Shown: positions 1-9,839 of the stretch, piece after piece
Layout of the letters: every line of letters begins with the position of its first letter
Numbering within the stretch: the stretch's first letter is position 1
Assembly (NCBI GenBank): GCA_021791145.1
Contig: JAJYXE010000001.1
Span: 1-18,814 of the forward strand
Direction: 5' to 3'
Length of the DNA: 18,814 nt
Origin: Actinomycetes bacterium
Lineage (GTDB): Bacteria > Actinomycetota > Acidimicrobiia > Acidimicrobiales > RAAP-2
The notes under the pieces: generated by a model
The model's input: the letters and a program-made list of their open reading frames with translations, nothing else
What the model was told of the DNA's origin: nothing
Databases searched by the model: none
Translations under genes and position numbers: made by a program

Positions 1-932
1 CCCGCCGAGTCGTCCTGGAGGGCGGCGATGCCGTCGAGGTCGCCGGCGCGCACGAGGTCCTCGATCTTCTTCGCCACCGTGGCCACCGAGGTCTGGTAGG
101 GCATCTCGGTGACGACGATCGTCGTCTCGCCGGCCTTTCCTTCGACGATCTCGGCACGGGCCCGGAGCCGGATCGACCCGCGGCCCGTGCGGAAGGCGTC
201 GAGGATGCCTTGGCGCCCGAGGATGAGCGCCCCCGTGGGGAAGTCCGGGCCCTTCACGAACGCCATCAGGTCGTCGGGGGTGGCGTCGGGGTGCTCGAGG
301 AGGTGGACCGTGGCGTCGATGACCTCGCCCAGGTTGTGGGGGGCGATATTGGTGGCCATGCCGACGGCGATGCCCTGTGAGCCGTTCACCAGCAGGTTGG
401 GGAAGCGCGCCGGCAGGACCGTCGGCTCCTCGGAGGTGGCGTCGTAGTTCGCCGTGAAGTCGACCGTGTTCTGGTCGATGCCCGCCATCAGCTCGAGGGC
501 GAGCGGGGCGAGGCGCGACTCGGTGTAGCGCATGGCCGCCGGGCCCTCGTCGGGCCCCGTTCCGCCGAAGTTGCCGTGCCCGTCGATGAGCGGGTGCCGC
601 ATCGAGAAGTCCTGCACCATCCGGGCCAACGCGTCGTAGATGGCGGTGTCACCGTGGGGGTGGTACGAGCCCATGACGTCGCCGACGACCTTGGCGCACT
701 TGGTGTGGGGGCGGTCGGGCAGCAACCGCTGGTCGTACATCGAGTAGAGGATCCGTCGGTGGACTGGCTTCAGGCCGTCCCTCACGTCGGGCAGGGCCCG
801 CGACACGATGACCGACATGGAGTACTCGAGGAACGAGCGCTCCATCTCCTCTTGGATCTCGATGGGCTCGACGAGCCCCGACACGGGCTGGTCCGCTCCG
901 GGCCCTCCCGGGCCGTTGTTCCCTCTGGGCAT
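1..932 (-). CDS. gyrA: DNA gyrase subunit A, N-terminal part (cut by window edge)
   Basis: GyrA is the breakage-reunion subunit of the A2B2 gyrase that puts negative supercoils into DNA. About 310 codons are visible; the rest lies beyond position 1. The protein opens with a Gly-rich stretch of about 20 residues, then the conserved [20 protein letters not shown] and [15 protein letters not shown] blocks. The catalytic tyrosine is Tyr136 in AAMRYTESR. The quinolone-determining segment reads [10 protein letters not shown], with Thr96 and Asp100 at the E. coli Ser83 and Asp87 positions; Thr occurs naturally there in other bacteria. The start is ATG at 932, 61 nt after the gyrB stop, with only a weak purine-rich ribosome site upstream. 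It is probably co-transcribed with gyrB. The identification is firm; only the C-terminal half cannot be judged. Confidence 0.97.
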   Translation of the reverse strand, partial: MPRGNNGPGGPGADQPVSGLVEPIEIQEEMERSFLEYSMSVIVSRALPDVRDGLKPVHRRILYSMYDQRLLPDRPHTKCAKVVGDVMGSYHPHGDTAIYDALARMVQDFSMRHPLIDGHGNFGGTGPDEGPAAMRYTESRLAPLALELMAGIDQNTVDFTANYDATSEEPTVLPARFPNLLVNGSQGIAVGMATNIAPHNLGEVIDATVHLLEHPDATPDDLMAFVKGPDFPTGALILGRQGILDAFRTGRGSIRLRARAEIVEGKAGETTIVVTEMPYQTSVATVAKKIEDLVRAGDLDGIAALQDDSA

Positions 933-993
933 GTGGTGTCCCTGTCCTCGCGACGGCTCGGGGCCCCCCGCCCGGCGCTCCGCTCGTGGTCCC

Positions 994-2949
<1,956 letters not shown>

Positions 2950-3006
2950 TCAACGTAGTTGGGTGCAGGGACCCGGACGGTACTGCGCACCGCCCCTCCG
3001 CACCGT

Positions 3007-3021
3007 CGGAGCAGTGCTCCG
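3007..3021. promoter_or_regulatory. 15-bp dyad in the gyrB leader
   Basis: CGGAGCA and TGCTCCG face each other across one central base, 70 nt upstream of the gyrB start in the 171-nt gap after the DUF721 gene. It could be an operator or a short RNA hairpin. A TACACT hexamer (minus strand, 3070-3065) upstream would fit a -10 box, but no good -35 is visible. Function is inferred from symmetry and position only. Confidence 0.25.
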
Positions 3022-3108
3022 GCCCCGGTGACGGGGAGCTTCGACCGTTCGGCTCCGATACCCCAGTGTACCGCGATGACCATTCCGCCCGGCGCCTCGC
3101 CGAGCCCG

Positions 3109-3438
3109 TCAACGCCGGACGCGCACCACCAGGGACGTGGGCACCTCCCCGCCGATGGCCTGGCGGAGGCGAGCCGCCACGTCGTCGGCGAGCAGGCGCG
3201 TCTGGGTCGCCCAGGCCGGGTCGTCGGTGACCACGACGAGGGCGCTCCCTTCGAGCCGGGCGGGCCGGACCCGGGCGGCGAGCGCCTCACCGACCACCTC
3301 GGGCCACGCCGCCACCAACGGGCCGATGGCAGGCCCTCCCAGGCCGAGGCGGGTGCCGAGCTGCCCGAGGGAACGGGCCAGGCGGACGGGCTCGCGCGGG
3401 CCTCCCTCGGACACCCAGGTCGAGCGCCGGGGGCTCAC
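3109..3438 (-). CDS. DUF721-family small protein (RecF-GyrB intergenic type)
   Basis: This 109-residue protein belongs to the DUF721 family (DciA-like in other bacteria), found between recF and gyrB in actinomycetes such as M. tuberculosis (Rv0004). DciA relatives load the DnaB helicase; that this copy does so is inference. The signature region runs from about 22 to 75, with LGQLGTRLGLGGPAIGPLVA, then AWPEVVGEALAARVRPARLE, then LVVVTDDPAWATQTRLLADD. A basic end, VVRVRR, closes it. The start is GTG at 3438, overlapping the recF stop as GTGA, so translation is coupled. A second GTG at codon 9 is possible. The longer reading frame that continues upstream runs inside recF and is not the gene. Confidence is high for the family, lower for function. 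Confidence 0.88.
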   Translation of the reverse strand: MSPRRSTWVSEGGPREPVRLARSLGQLGTRLGLGGPAIGPLVAAWPEVVGEALAARVRPARLEGSALVVVTDDPAWATQTRLLADDVAARLRQAIGGEVPTSLVVRVRR

Positions 3439-4508
3439 CGATCTCCCACTCTGCCGAGGACGACCGTCGCGGCGACCGGCACGGCAGTCGGTGGCGGCAC
3501 GGCCGTGGTGAGCAGCGTCTGCCCAGGCGGAACGCTCGCCAGCAGGGCACTGGCCCGGCCGTGGTCGAGCTCCGAGAAGACGTCGTCGAGGAGGAGGACC
3601 GGTGGCGTGCCCGCCCGCGCCGCGGCCAGGCGGTGGGCGGCAAGGCGGAGAGCGAGCGCCAGGGTCCGCTGCTCGCCCTGGGAGGCGTGGGTGCGGGCCG
3701 GCAGGCCGTCGAGGTCGAGCCCGACCTCGTCCCGGTGGGGACCCACCAGCGTGGTGCCACGGGCGAGGTCGTCGGCCCGGCCACGGGCGAGGGCGTCTGC
3801 GAGGGACCCGTCCCACGAGCGGCGGTAGCCGAGGCCGACAGTGGTGGGCGTGCCGGTCAGCTGACCCACGGTCTCGGTCGCTTCCGGGCCGAGACGCCCG
3901 AGGAGCAGCTCGCGAGCGTCCGCCAGGGCGGTCCCGGCCTCGGCCAACCGCTCGTCCCACACGTCGAGGGTGGTGGCGAGGTCGCCGACGAGCCGACCCC
4001 CGGACCGTTTGAGGAGGGCGGACCGCTGACGGAGGACGCGCTCGACCGTCTCCGCGTGGGTGGCCTGGCGCGGGTCGACGAGCGCCAGGGTCTCGTCGAG
4101 GAAGTGGCGGCGTGCGGCCGGCCCCCCCCGGACCACCTCGGTGTCCTCGGGGGCGAAGACCGTGGCGCGAAGGGCGTCGTCGAGGTCGGAGCGCCGGCGG
4201 ACCGGCTGGCTGTTGACCAACGTGCGCGACCGGGCGACCGTCGACACCTCGGCGTCGATCGACACGGCCCGCTCCCCTTCCACCGCCACACCTCGGACGA
4301 CCGCGGCAGTGGCCCCGACCCGCACGAGCGCCTCGCGGGGCACCCCCCGGAACGACTGCTGGGTAGCGAGGTAGGCGACGGCCTCGAGCACGCTCGTCTT
4401 GCCCGTCCCGTTGGCGCCGGTGACCACGGTCACCCCCTCCGGGTCAGGCTCCAGCAGGAGCTCCCGCAGGCAGCGGAAGTCGGTGAGGGCGAGCGAGCGG
4501 AGGTACAC
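3435..4508 (-). CDS. recF: DNA replication and repair protein RecF
   Basis: RecF is an SMC/ABC-type ATPase that, with RecO and RecR, loads RecA at ssDNA gaps and stalled forks. The 357-residue protein starts VYLRSLALTDFRCL. The Walker A is GANGTGKT (31-38), the Q-loop region TQQSFRG (49-55), the ABC signature SQGEQRTLALAL (276-287) and the Walker B VLLLDDVFSELD (304-315). The length is normal. The GTG start at 4508 lies 10 nt after the dnaN stop and has no clear ribosome site, so it probably depends on coupling with dnaN. The frame stays open further upstream, but that part overlaps dnaN antiparallel to nothing conserved and is rejected. The stop overlaps the start of the DUF721 gene. Place in the dnaA-dnaN-recF series supports the call. 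Confidence 0.96.
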   Translation of the reverse strand: MYLRSLALTDFRCLRELLLEPDPEGVTVVTGANGTGKTSVLEAVAYLATQQSFRGVPREALVRVGATAAVVRGVAVEGERAVSIDAEVSTVARSRTLVNSQPVRRRSDLDDALRATVFAPEDTEVVRGGPAARRHFLDETLALVDPRQATHAETVERVLRQRSALLKRSGGRLVGDLATTLDVWDERLAEAGTALADARELLLGRLGPEATETVGQLTGTPTTVGLGYRRSWDGSLADALARGRADDLARGTTLVGPHRDEVGLDLDGLPARTHASQGEQRTLALALRLAAHRLAAARAGTPPVLLLDDVFSELDHGRASALLASVPPGQTLLTTAVPPPTAVPVAATVVLGRVGDR

Positions 4509-4518
4509 CGTTCGTCGT

Positions 4519-5691
4519 TCAGGACACCCGGACGGGCATGAGCAGGTACTGGAACTCCGTGTCGTCGGCGGCCCGGACCGTCGCCGGCTTGCTGGCGTCG
4601 GTGGTGAGGACGACGACCTCGTCACCGGGGACGGCCTCGACGCCGTCGATGAGGTAGGCGGGGTTGAAGGCGACCGTGAGGTCCGTCCCGTCGAAGTCGG
4701 CGTCGACCGTCTCGCTGGCATCGCCGATCTCCTGTGAGACGACGGTGAGGTCGACCCCCCCTTGGCGCATCGACAGGCGGACGGGGGTCGTGTTGTCGCG
4801 CACGAGCAGGCGGACGCGGCGCAGGGCGTCGAGGAGGCTGTCCTTGCCCACGTGGAGCCGGTTCGGGTACGAGGGCGGGATGAGCTGTCCGTACTCGGGA
4901 TAGGTGCCGTCCAGCAGGCGGGTGCTGATCCGGACTCGCCCGGCGGTGAAGGTCATGTCGTGGCCGCTGAACGAGATGCCGATGCCCGCTGGGGCATGGT
5001 CCCGCTCCGCAGCGCTGCCGTCCTCGAACGCGGCGGGCGCATGGTTGCCGCCCTCGGCCAACTGCGCCACCCCTGGCACCCGCTGGAGCTCGGCCAGGGC
5101 GCGGGCGGGCACCAGGATGTGCGCGGCGTCGAGGACAGGACCACTGACGGGGAGGTCGCGCAGGGCCAGCCGATAGGAGTCGGTGGCCACGAGCCGGATC
5201 CCCTCCCCTTCGGAGGCGACGAGCACGCCGGTGAGGAGGGGACGGGCGTCGTCCGTGGACGCGGCACGAACGACCTGACGCACGGCGTCGAGGAGGGCGC
5301 GGGCAGGCAGCGACGTGGACGGTGCGGGTGGTTCCTCAGGGACGGGGAACTCCTCGAGGGCGAACGTCTGCAAGCTGAAGTGCGAACGGGCAGCGGCGAT
5401 CTCCACCCGGTCGTCGCTGCTCTCGATGGTGACGGCTCCCGGTTCGAGGGACCGCACCACGTCGACGAGCAGCCGGGCCGGAGCGACCATGGCGCCGTCG
5501 TCGATCCCGATCACCTCCGAGGTCACCGAGATCGTGAGATCGCGGTCGGTCCCCGTCGCGGTGAGCTCGTTGGCGGCCACCGAGACGTAGACCCCACCAA
5601 GCGCCATCGACGTGGTCCCTCGGGTGCTCGCCGCCCGACCGGCTGTGGTCAAGGTCTCGACCAACGAGTCACGTTCGCAACGGAACTTCAC
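4519..5691 (-). CDS. dnaN: DNA polymerase III beta sliding clamp
   Basis: DnaN forms the ring-shaped dimer that tethers the replicative polymerase to DNA. The 390-residue protein has the three-fold clamp architecture: domain 1 about 1-125, domain 2 about 127-250, domain 3 about 252-390. It ends in YLLMPVRVS, the typical clamp C-terminus. Conserved blocks include RPLLTGVL, VATDSYRLAL, and LLDGTYPEYGQLIP. The start is GTG at 5691 with GAAAGG 8 nt upstream; frames reaching further up would enter the oriC region and are rejected. Oddity: residues about 212-236 (AEGGNHAPAAFEDGS, then AERDHAPAG) form an Ala/Gly-rich insert in domain 2, making it longer than the 366-residue E. coli clamp. It lies between dnaA and recF, as is common. 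Confidence 0.97.
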   Translation of the reverse strand: MKFRCERDSLVETLTTAGRAASTRGTTSMALGGVYVSVAANELTATGTDRDLTISVTSEVIGIDDGAMVAPARLLVDVVRSLEPGAVTIESSDDRVEIAAARSHFSLQTFALEEFPVPEEPPAPSTSLPARALLDAVRQVVRAASTDDARPLLTGVLVASEGEGIRLVATDSYRLALRDLPVSGPVLDAAHILVPARALAELQRVPGVAQLAEGGNHAPAAFEDGSAAERDHAPAGIGISFSGHDMTFTAGRVRISTRLLDGTYPEYGQLIPPSYPNRLHVGKDSLLDALRRVRLLVRDNTTPVRLSMRQGGVDLTVVSQEIGDASETVDADFDGTDLTVAFNPAYLIDGVEAVPGDEVVVLTTDASKPATVRAADDTEFQYLLMPVRVS

Positions 5692-5745
5692 TCCTGGGTC
5701 CTTTCGTCGGGTTGCCCGTCTTCTTGGTTCTGAATTGAGAGAGCA

Positions 5746-5775
5746 ACGGTAGTAAGGGGTGTGGATTGGGGACAA
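5746..5775 (-). promoter_or_regulatory. Candidate dnaN promoter overlapping DnaA boxes
   Basis: Read on the minus strand, TTGTCC (5775-5770) and TACCGT (5751-5746) are 18 nt apart and resemble -35 and -10 elements, 55 nt before the dnaN start. The -35 falls within a DnaA-box-like 9-mer, which would allow DnaA to affect dnaN transcription. This is a pattern match only. Confidence 0.33.
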
Positions 5776-5983
5776 CACCCGATCGTCGCAGGTGAGCGGC
5801 GGGATCGCCGTGCACAGGTCGTCCACGGTTTCCCCGGTCTGGCGTCCCGGGGGTGCCCGGAGCGTGACGGGTTCTGGACAAGTTCATCTCCGGTCACAGA
5901 TTGACCACAGGGCGACGGCCGTCCGTCCACAGGTCGTCCACAGGTCGTGGACGACGGACAAGGAGCCGGCCAGGCGCGTGCGT

Positions 5984-6003
5984 CGTCGGGCCGGGAGCCG
6001 ACG
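5984..6003 (-). terminator. Weak hairpin just downstream of dnaA
   Basis: CGTCGG and CCGACG form a 6-bp stem around an 8-nt loop, beginning 15 nt past the dnaA stop. There is no T-run on the minus strand, so it may be a partial terminator or chance in GC-rich DNA. Confidence 0.25.
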
Positions 6004-6018
6004 TCGTGGCCGGGGCGC

Positions 6019-7419
6019 TCAAGTCGACCCGTTCTTGATCCGCAGGATGAGCTCGGTGACCTGGTTGTAGATCTGGTGGCGCTCCTTCATAAGGTTCGAG
6101 ATCTTGTCGACGGCGTGGATCACCGTCGAGTGGTCGCGGTTGCCGAACTCGCGTGCGATGGCTGGGTAGCTGAAGTCGGTGAGGTCGCGGAACACGTACA
6201 TGCTGATCTGGCGGGCGATGACGAGGGGCCGTCGGCGGTTCGGGCCGCGCAGCTCGTCGATGGAGAAGCCGAACATCTCCGAGGTGGCCTCGAGGATGAT
6301 CTGGGGGGTGATCCGGCGGGGCTGGTTGGCCGAGAGAATGTCAGAGAGCACGTGCTCGGCCAGCTCACGCCGGAGCGGCAGACGGTTGAGGCTGGCGTAC
6401 GCGGTGACGCGGATCAACGCACCCTCGAGCTCGCGGATGTTCTCGGTGACATGGGTGGCGATGAGCTCCAGCACGTCGTGGGGGACCGAGACGCGCTCTC
6501 GTTCGGCCTTGGTCTGGAGGATGGCGAGGCGGGTCTCGAGCTCGGGTGGTTGCACCTCGGTGATCAGGCCCGACAGGAAACGACTGCGGAGGCGGTCTTC
6601 GAGGGTCGCCATCGACTTGGGAGGGCGGTCCGACGTGAGCACGATCTGCTTGGCGGCGCCGTAGAGGGAGTTGAAGGTGTGGAAGAACTCCTCCTGCAGC
6701 GACTCCTTGCCCTCCATGAACTGGACGTCGTCGATGAGCAGCACGTCGCACTCGCGGTAGCGGCGCTTGAACGCCGTGGTCGTGTTGGTCCGGATGGCGT
6801 CGACGAACTCGTTCATGAACGTCTCGGTCGAGACGTAGCGGACGTGGTGCCCGGAGAAGTTCTCCTCGACGTAGTTGCCGATGGCGTGGAGCAGGTGGGT
6901 CTTGCCGAGCCCGGCGTCCCCGTAGATGAAGAGGGGGTTGTACGACCGTGCCGGGGACTCGGCCACGGACAACGCTGCGGCGTGGGCGAACCGGTTCGAC
7001 GAGGCGATGACGAACGTGTCGAAGGTGTAGCGGGCGTCGAGGGCGGACCAGCCGGCGCCGAGCCCCGAGTGGGCGGGCCGCGCGGCCGACCCGCCGGCGG
7101 CGGCCGGGGCGGCGCTCGCCGGTGCGCGGACCGCGGGCGGCTCGGGGGGGAGCGGCTCGGGAGCGAGCTCGACGGGGAGCACGTCGAGCCGGACGGCGAC
7201 GGGACGGCCGACGGTGGCGACCACGGTGTCCTCGATGAGCCCGAGGAAGCGCGACTCGACCCGCTCACGCACCAGCGAGTTCGGGACGCCGAGGACGAGC
7301 TCGTTCTCGCCGAAGGTCAGCAGCGAGATCCCCGACAGGTAGGCCTGCCAGCTCGACTCCGAGACCTGTTCGCGCAGGGCTTCGGAGCACAGCTTCCACA
7401 ACCCCTCGGTGTCGTTCAC
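6019..7419 (-). CDS. dnaA: Chromosomal replication initiator DnaA
   Basis: DnaA binds DnaA boxes, opens oriC and recruits the helicase. The 466-residue protein has all four domains. Domain I (1-80) carries [12 protein letters not shown]. Domain II (about 84-125) is an Ala/Pro-rich linker. Domain III is AAA+, with Walker [10 protein letters not shown] (167-175), Walker [10 protein letters not shown] (226-234), sensor 1 LTSDRPP (261-267) and the arginine-finger box LEDRLRSRF (273-281). Domain IV has the DNA-binding signature [13 protein letters not shown] (428-440). The GTG start at 7419 has GGAGG 5 nt upstream; an open frame upstream (to about 7650) lacks conservation and crosses DnaA boxes, so it is rejected. 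Boxes on both sides of the gene (oriC and 7448-7479) fit autoregulation, as known in other bacteria. Confidence 0.98.
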   Translation of the reverse strand: MNDTEGLWKLCSEALREQVSESSWQAYLSGISLLTFGENELVLGVPNSLVRERVESRFLGLIEDTVVATVGRPVAVRLDVLPVELAPEPLPPEPPAVRAPASAAPAAAGGSAARPAHSGLGAGWSALDARYTFDTFVIASSNRFAHAAALSVAESPARSYNPLFIYGDAGLGKTHLLHAIGNYVEENFSGHHVRYVSTETFMNEFVDAIRTNTTTAFKRRYRECDVLLIDDVQFMEGKESLQEEFFHTFNSLYGAAKQIVLTSDRPPKSMATLEDRLRSRFLSGLITEVQPPELETRLAILQTKAERERVSVPHDVLELIATHVTENIRELEGALIRVTAYASLNRLPLRRELAEHVLSDILSANQPRRITPQIILEATSEMFGFSIDELRGPNRRRPLVIARQISMYVFRDLTDFSYPAIAREFGNRDHSTVIHAVDKISNLMKERHQIYNQVTELILRIKNGST

Positions 7420-7884
7420 GTGGGCCTCCGCCCCTGGTGCACTCAGTTGATCCACAGGGACGTCCACAACTGTGGATGATCCGTGGAGACGATCGGGTCT
7501 AACCCCGGGCACGATGGCGCGCCACCTGGCTCGTACTGCTCGGCAGCTCCGTCGTCGGCGAGCACATGGGCCCGGGTCCTCCCTCTGACGGCCACTGACC
7601 GCCGGCTGCACCAGCCGGAGGTCCGCCGCGCCCGACCGCTGCCAGTCCACGCACGGTACACCCCACCCCGGGGGCGGCGCCGGGGACCGGCCCGGGCCAG
7701 AGAGCCGGCCCGACTAGGTGCACAAGGGTGATCGCGCCTAACATGGCCGCTCGCGCCGCCGCGGGGTGGCCGACCCGTCGCGCTGGGCTGGTCGGACGTC
7801 CGCCGTCGAGCGGAGGGCGACGCGAGCAGGCTCCGCCGGCTGCCGGGGACGGCGACGGCGGCCGAGGAAGGAAGATCGAGAACG
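7420..7884. other. dnaA-rpmH divergent intergenic region with DnaA-box-like sites
   Basis: This 465-bp gap separates the leftward dnaA block from the rightward rpmH run and must carry promoters for both. Next to dnaA are TGATCCACA (7448-7456), ACGTCCACA (7460-7468) and, inverted, TCATCCACA (7471-7479). The last two form the dyad TCCACA-AC-TGTGGA (7464-7477). A perfect hairpin, CCGGCTG/CAGCCGG with a 3-nt loop, lies at 7602-7618. TAACAT at 7739-7744 could be a -10 box for rpmH but has no good -35. I see no convincing gene here. The DnaA-like sites probably serve dnaA autoregulation or a second origin module. Confidence 0.65.
7425..7429 (-). promoter_or_regulatory. Ribosome binding site fixing the dnaA start
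   Basis: GGAGG on the minus strand lies 5 nt before GTG at 7419. It decides between this start and the open frame that runs about 77 codons further upstream. Confidence 0.75.
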
Positions 7885-8019
7885 GTGAAGCGGACCTACC
7901 AGCCCAACGTGCGCAAGCGTGCGAAGACGCACGGTTTCCGCAAGCGGATGTCGACGAAGTCGGGCCGTGCCATCATCCGGGCTCGTCGTCTGAAGGGTCG
8001 CCAGCGGCTCTCGGCATGA
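7885..8019 (+). CDS. rpmH: Ribosomal protein L34 (bL34)
   Basis: This 44-residue, very basic protein of the large ribosomal subunit is read directly as [20 protein letters not shown] followed by [20 protein letters not shown] and RLSA. The KRTYQPN, KTHGFR and [12 protein letters not shown] blocks are the family signature, and the length is standard. The start is GTG at 7885. A purine-rich GAGGAAGGAAG stretch lies about 10 nt upstream. It is the first gene of the rightward series and 7 nt upstream of rnpA, the widely conserved rpmH-rnpA pairing. The gene is too short for many gene finders but is unmistakable. Confidence 0.97.
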   Translation: MKRTYQPNVRKRAKTHGFRKRMSTKSGRAIIRARRLKGRQRLSA

Positions 8020-8026
8020 GCGGCGC

Positions 8027-8398
8027 GTGGTCGCGTCGAGAAGTCGCCCCACGGGGCCGGTGACGTCGCGGCGGACGTTCGAGGCGCTCCGCCGCACGAA
8101 GCGGCGAGGAAGGTCAGGTCCGGTGACGGTTCGGTACGTGGAGCACGTGGACGGCGGCTCGGAGGTCCTCGTCTCCTACGCGGTGGGTCGCGTGGTCGGT
8201 GGCGCCGTGGAGCGCAACCGGGTCCGCCGGCGTCTGCGCGCCGTGCTCACACAGGGTGACCTGGTCCTTCGCCCCGGTTGCTACCTCGTCGGCGCGAGCC
8301 CGGAGGCCCGCACCGCGCCCTTCGAGGCGCTCCGGGGATCACTGCGGCGAGCGGTCGAGCGAGCCGTCGGCCCTGACGCGAACGGGTCGGCGCGGTGA
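8027..8398 (+). CDS. rnpA: Ribonuclease P protein component
   Basis: RnpA is the protein cofactor of RNase P, which removes 5' leaders from pre-tRNAs. The 123-residue protein is basic. It has [10 protein letters not shown] (13-22) and the family RNR motif [15 protein letters not shown] (60-74), followed by [14 protein letters not shown]. Both normal size and place directly after rpmH agree. The start is uncertain: GTG at 8027, 7 nt after the rpmH stop, gives the usual number of residues before the TFEALRR helix. An in-frame GTG at 8060 would remove 11 residues. Neither has a strong ribosome site. The stop overlaps the yidD start as GTGA. Confidence 0.9.
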   Translation: MVASRSRPTGPVTSRRTFEALRRTKRRGRSGPVTVRYVEHVDGGSEVLVSYAVGRVVGGAVERNRVRRRLRAVLTQGDLVLRPGCYLVGASPEARTAPFEALRGSLRRAVERAVGPDANGSAR

Positions 8399-8691
8399 GC
8401 GGGGCGGGGGCCGTCGTGACCGTCGAGAAGGAACCGATCGGCGGCGAGCCGTCGAGGGCCCGGCGGGGGCCGGCCGGTCTGGCCCTGCAGGCGATCCGTC
8501 TCTACCAGCTCGCCCGGCACGGCCGGCCGACGAGCTGCCGGTACCTACCGACGTGCTCGAGCTACGCCGTCGAGGCGATCGAGCGTTACGGGCTCACCTC
8601 GGGCGGGTGGCTCGCCGTCCGCCGCATCTCCCGCTGCCATCCGTGGGGTGGCCGCGGGTTCGACCCCGTCCCTGATCGGAGCCCACGGTGA
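8395..8691 (+). CDS. yidD: Membrane protein insertion efficiency factor YidD
   Basis: YidD is a small membrane-associated protein that helps YidC-dependent insertion; its mechanism is not well known. The 98-residue protein shows the family pattern: an amphipathic start [13 protein letters not shown] (29-41), [19 protein letters not shown] (48-66) and [18 protein letters not shown] (76-93). The conserved cysteines are Cys48, Cys54 and Cys81. A 25-residue variable head precedes this. The start is GTG at 8395 overlapping the rnpA stop by 4 nt, and its own stop overlaps the yidC GTG by 4 nt, so rnpA, yidD and yidC are probably translationally coupled. The rnpA-yidD-yidC order is the usual one. 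Confidence 0.95.
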   Translation: MSGAGAVVTVEKEPIGGEPSRARRGPAGLALQAIRLYQLARHGRPTSCRYLPTCSSYAVEAIERYGLTSGGWLAVRRISRCHPWGGRGFDPVPDRSPR

Positions 8692-9836
8692 GCTCGCTGT
8701 TCCGCGACATCGGCCGCATCTTCCAGCCGTTCCTGCGCTTCGTCGCCGACGTCCTGGCGTTCTTCTACTCGCTGGTCCCCAACTATCCCGTCGACGTCGC
8801 CCTGCTCACCCTGGTGATCATGGCGGTGCTCACGCCGCTCACGGTCAAGGGGACCAAGAACATGGCGGCCATGCAGGCGCTCGGCCCCGAGATGAAGAAG
8901 CTGCAGCAAAAGTACAAGGGCGCCGAGAATCGGGTACAGCTCAATGAAGAGATGATGAAGCTGTACCGGGAGCATAATGTAAACCCAGCTTCCGGCTGTC
9001 TGCCGATGCTCCTCCAGATGCCGGCCTTCATCGTCTTGTACGAAGTGGTGCGTGGCATCACCAACACCGTGACGATCACCCATGAGCGGATCAACGGCCA
9101 GGTCGTCCACATCCCGACGAAGGTGATCGCCGCCCCTCGGTACCTCAGCTCGACGTCCAAGATGTACAAGGACATCGTAGCTGCTCACGGGCATCTCAAC
9201 GCGTTCGGGATGGACTGGGCGAAGACGCTGTTCGGACACCACAGCTCGATCTGGCTGGCCATTCCCTACTTGGCCCTCGTGTTGGCCTCGGTGGGACTGC
9301 AGTACTTGCAGATGTCGCGGATGAACTCGCGCAATCCGCAAGCAGCACAGGCCAATCCACAAGCGGCGGCATTGCAGAAGTACATGCCGCTCATTTTTGG
9401 ATTTATTTATATCAATATCGCTGCGATCATCAATGTGTACTTCGTCTTCTCCAGCGCGGTACGGATCCTCACACAGGAGATCCTCTATCGGCGGGGCGTG
9501 ATCCCCGGGGCGCCGGCCGCGGCGACCATCCCGGCCGCCGCGTCGGTCGTTCCCGCCGCTGGCGGGGAGCCGAAGCGACGCCCACCGGCCCGACCGCCAA
9601 CGAAAGCGAAGCCCGGCGCCCCAACCGGTCCGCGTGGCGGGAAGCCGGTGGCGGCAGCGGCGGACAGCGGGAAGCCGGTGGCGGCCAATGGCGCGGGGAA
9701 GTCCGCGCCGAAGCCGACGGCGCAACCTGGCAGGGCTGGGACGCAGCGGAAGCCAGGGGCGAGCCAGACGCCGGAGAAGTCCGACGGAACGGCGCATCCG
9801 CGCGCCAAGGACAAGCGAGCACGAAGGACGCGATAG
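8688..9836 (+). CDS. yidC: Membrane protein insertase YidC (Oxa1 family)
   Basis: YidC inserts and folds proteins in the cytoplasmic membrane, alone or with SecYEG. The 382-residue protein has hydrophobic segments at about 16-30, 34-54, 102-124, 184-207 and 231-258. A charged cytosolic hairpin, [20 protein letters not shown], then [20 protein letters not shown], lies between the second and third. The C-terminal tail (about 286-382) is Pro/Ala/Lys/Arg-rich and basic, likely to contact ribosomes. Oddity: in the segment [13 protein letters not shown] the place usually held by the conserved groove arginine (E. coli Arg366, B. subtilis SpoIIIJ Arg73) is Met45. Codons in two patches (8931-8993 and 9390-9431) are A+T-rich and unlike the rest. 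GTG start at 8688 overlaps yidD; jag follows after 3 nt. Confidence 0.97.
   Translation: MSSLFRDIGRIFQPFLRFVADVLAFFYSLVPNYPVDVALLTLVIMAVLTPLTVKGTKNMAAMQALGPEMKKLQQKYKGAENRVQLNEEMMKLYREHNVNPASGCLPMLLQMPAFIVLYEVVRGITNTVTITHERINGQVVHIPTKVIAAPRYLSSTSKMYKDIVAAHGHLNAFGMDWAKTLFGHHSSIWLAIPYLALVLASVGLQYLQMSRMNSRNPQAAQANPQAAALQKYMPLIFGFIYINIAAIINVYFVFSSAVRILTQEILYRRGVIPGAPAAATIPAAASVVPAAGGEPKRRPPARPPTKAKPGAPTGPRGGKPVAAAADSGKPVAANGAGKSAPKPTAQPGRAGTQRKPGASQTPEKSDGTAHPRAKDKRARRTR
9637..9685 (+). repeat. In-frame direct repeat in the YidC tail
   Basis: A 19-bp sequence, GCGGGAAGCCGGTGGCGGC, occurs at 9637-9655 and 9667-9685, 30 bp apart, so the reading frame is kept (GGKPVAA and SGKPVAA). It lies in the low-complexity basic tail of YidC and suggests slippage or duplication there. 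Confidence 0.8.
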
Positions 9837-9839
9837 CCA

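Larger units (their letters stand above)
5692..6018. other. oriC: Probable oriC: dnaA-dnaN intergenic region with DnaA-box cluster
   Basis: This 327-bp gap holds no convincing gene. It carries many near-matches to the actinobacterial DnaA box TTGTCCACA. Forward strand: TCGTCCACG at 5819, TTGACCACA at 5901, CCGTCCACA at 5923, TCGTCCACA at 5934. Minus strand: CAATCCACA at 5760-5768, TTGTCCCCA at 5767-5775, TTGTCCAGA at 5873-5881, TCGTCCACG at 5946-5954, TTGTCCGTC at 5953-5961. The segment from about 5720 to 5760 is roughly half A+T, unusual for this sequence, and could be the unwinding element. In Mycobacterium and Streptomyces the origin occupies this same gap. Box matches are by eye and none is a perfect consensus. 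Confidence 0.8.

Noticed and set aside
7411..7424. CACGTG with partial parS similarity at the dnaA start
   Set aside because: Only the core and a few flanking bases agree, and it is explained by the dnaA start codon region.
5947..7479. 510-codon open frame opposite dnaA
   Set aside because: Antisense shadow of dnaA; no domain, and it would cross DnaA boxes at both ends.
7514..7588. 24-codon basic mini-frame in the dnaA-rpmH gap ([20 protein letters not shown]...)
   Set aside because: No ribosome site and Arg-rich by composition; chance is likely.
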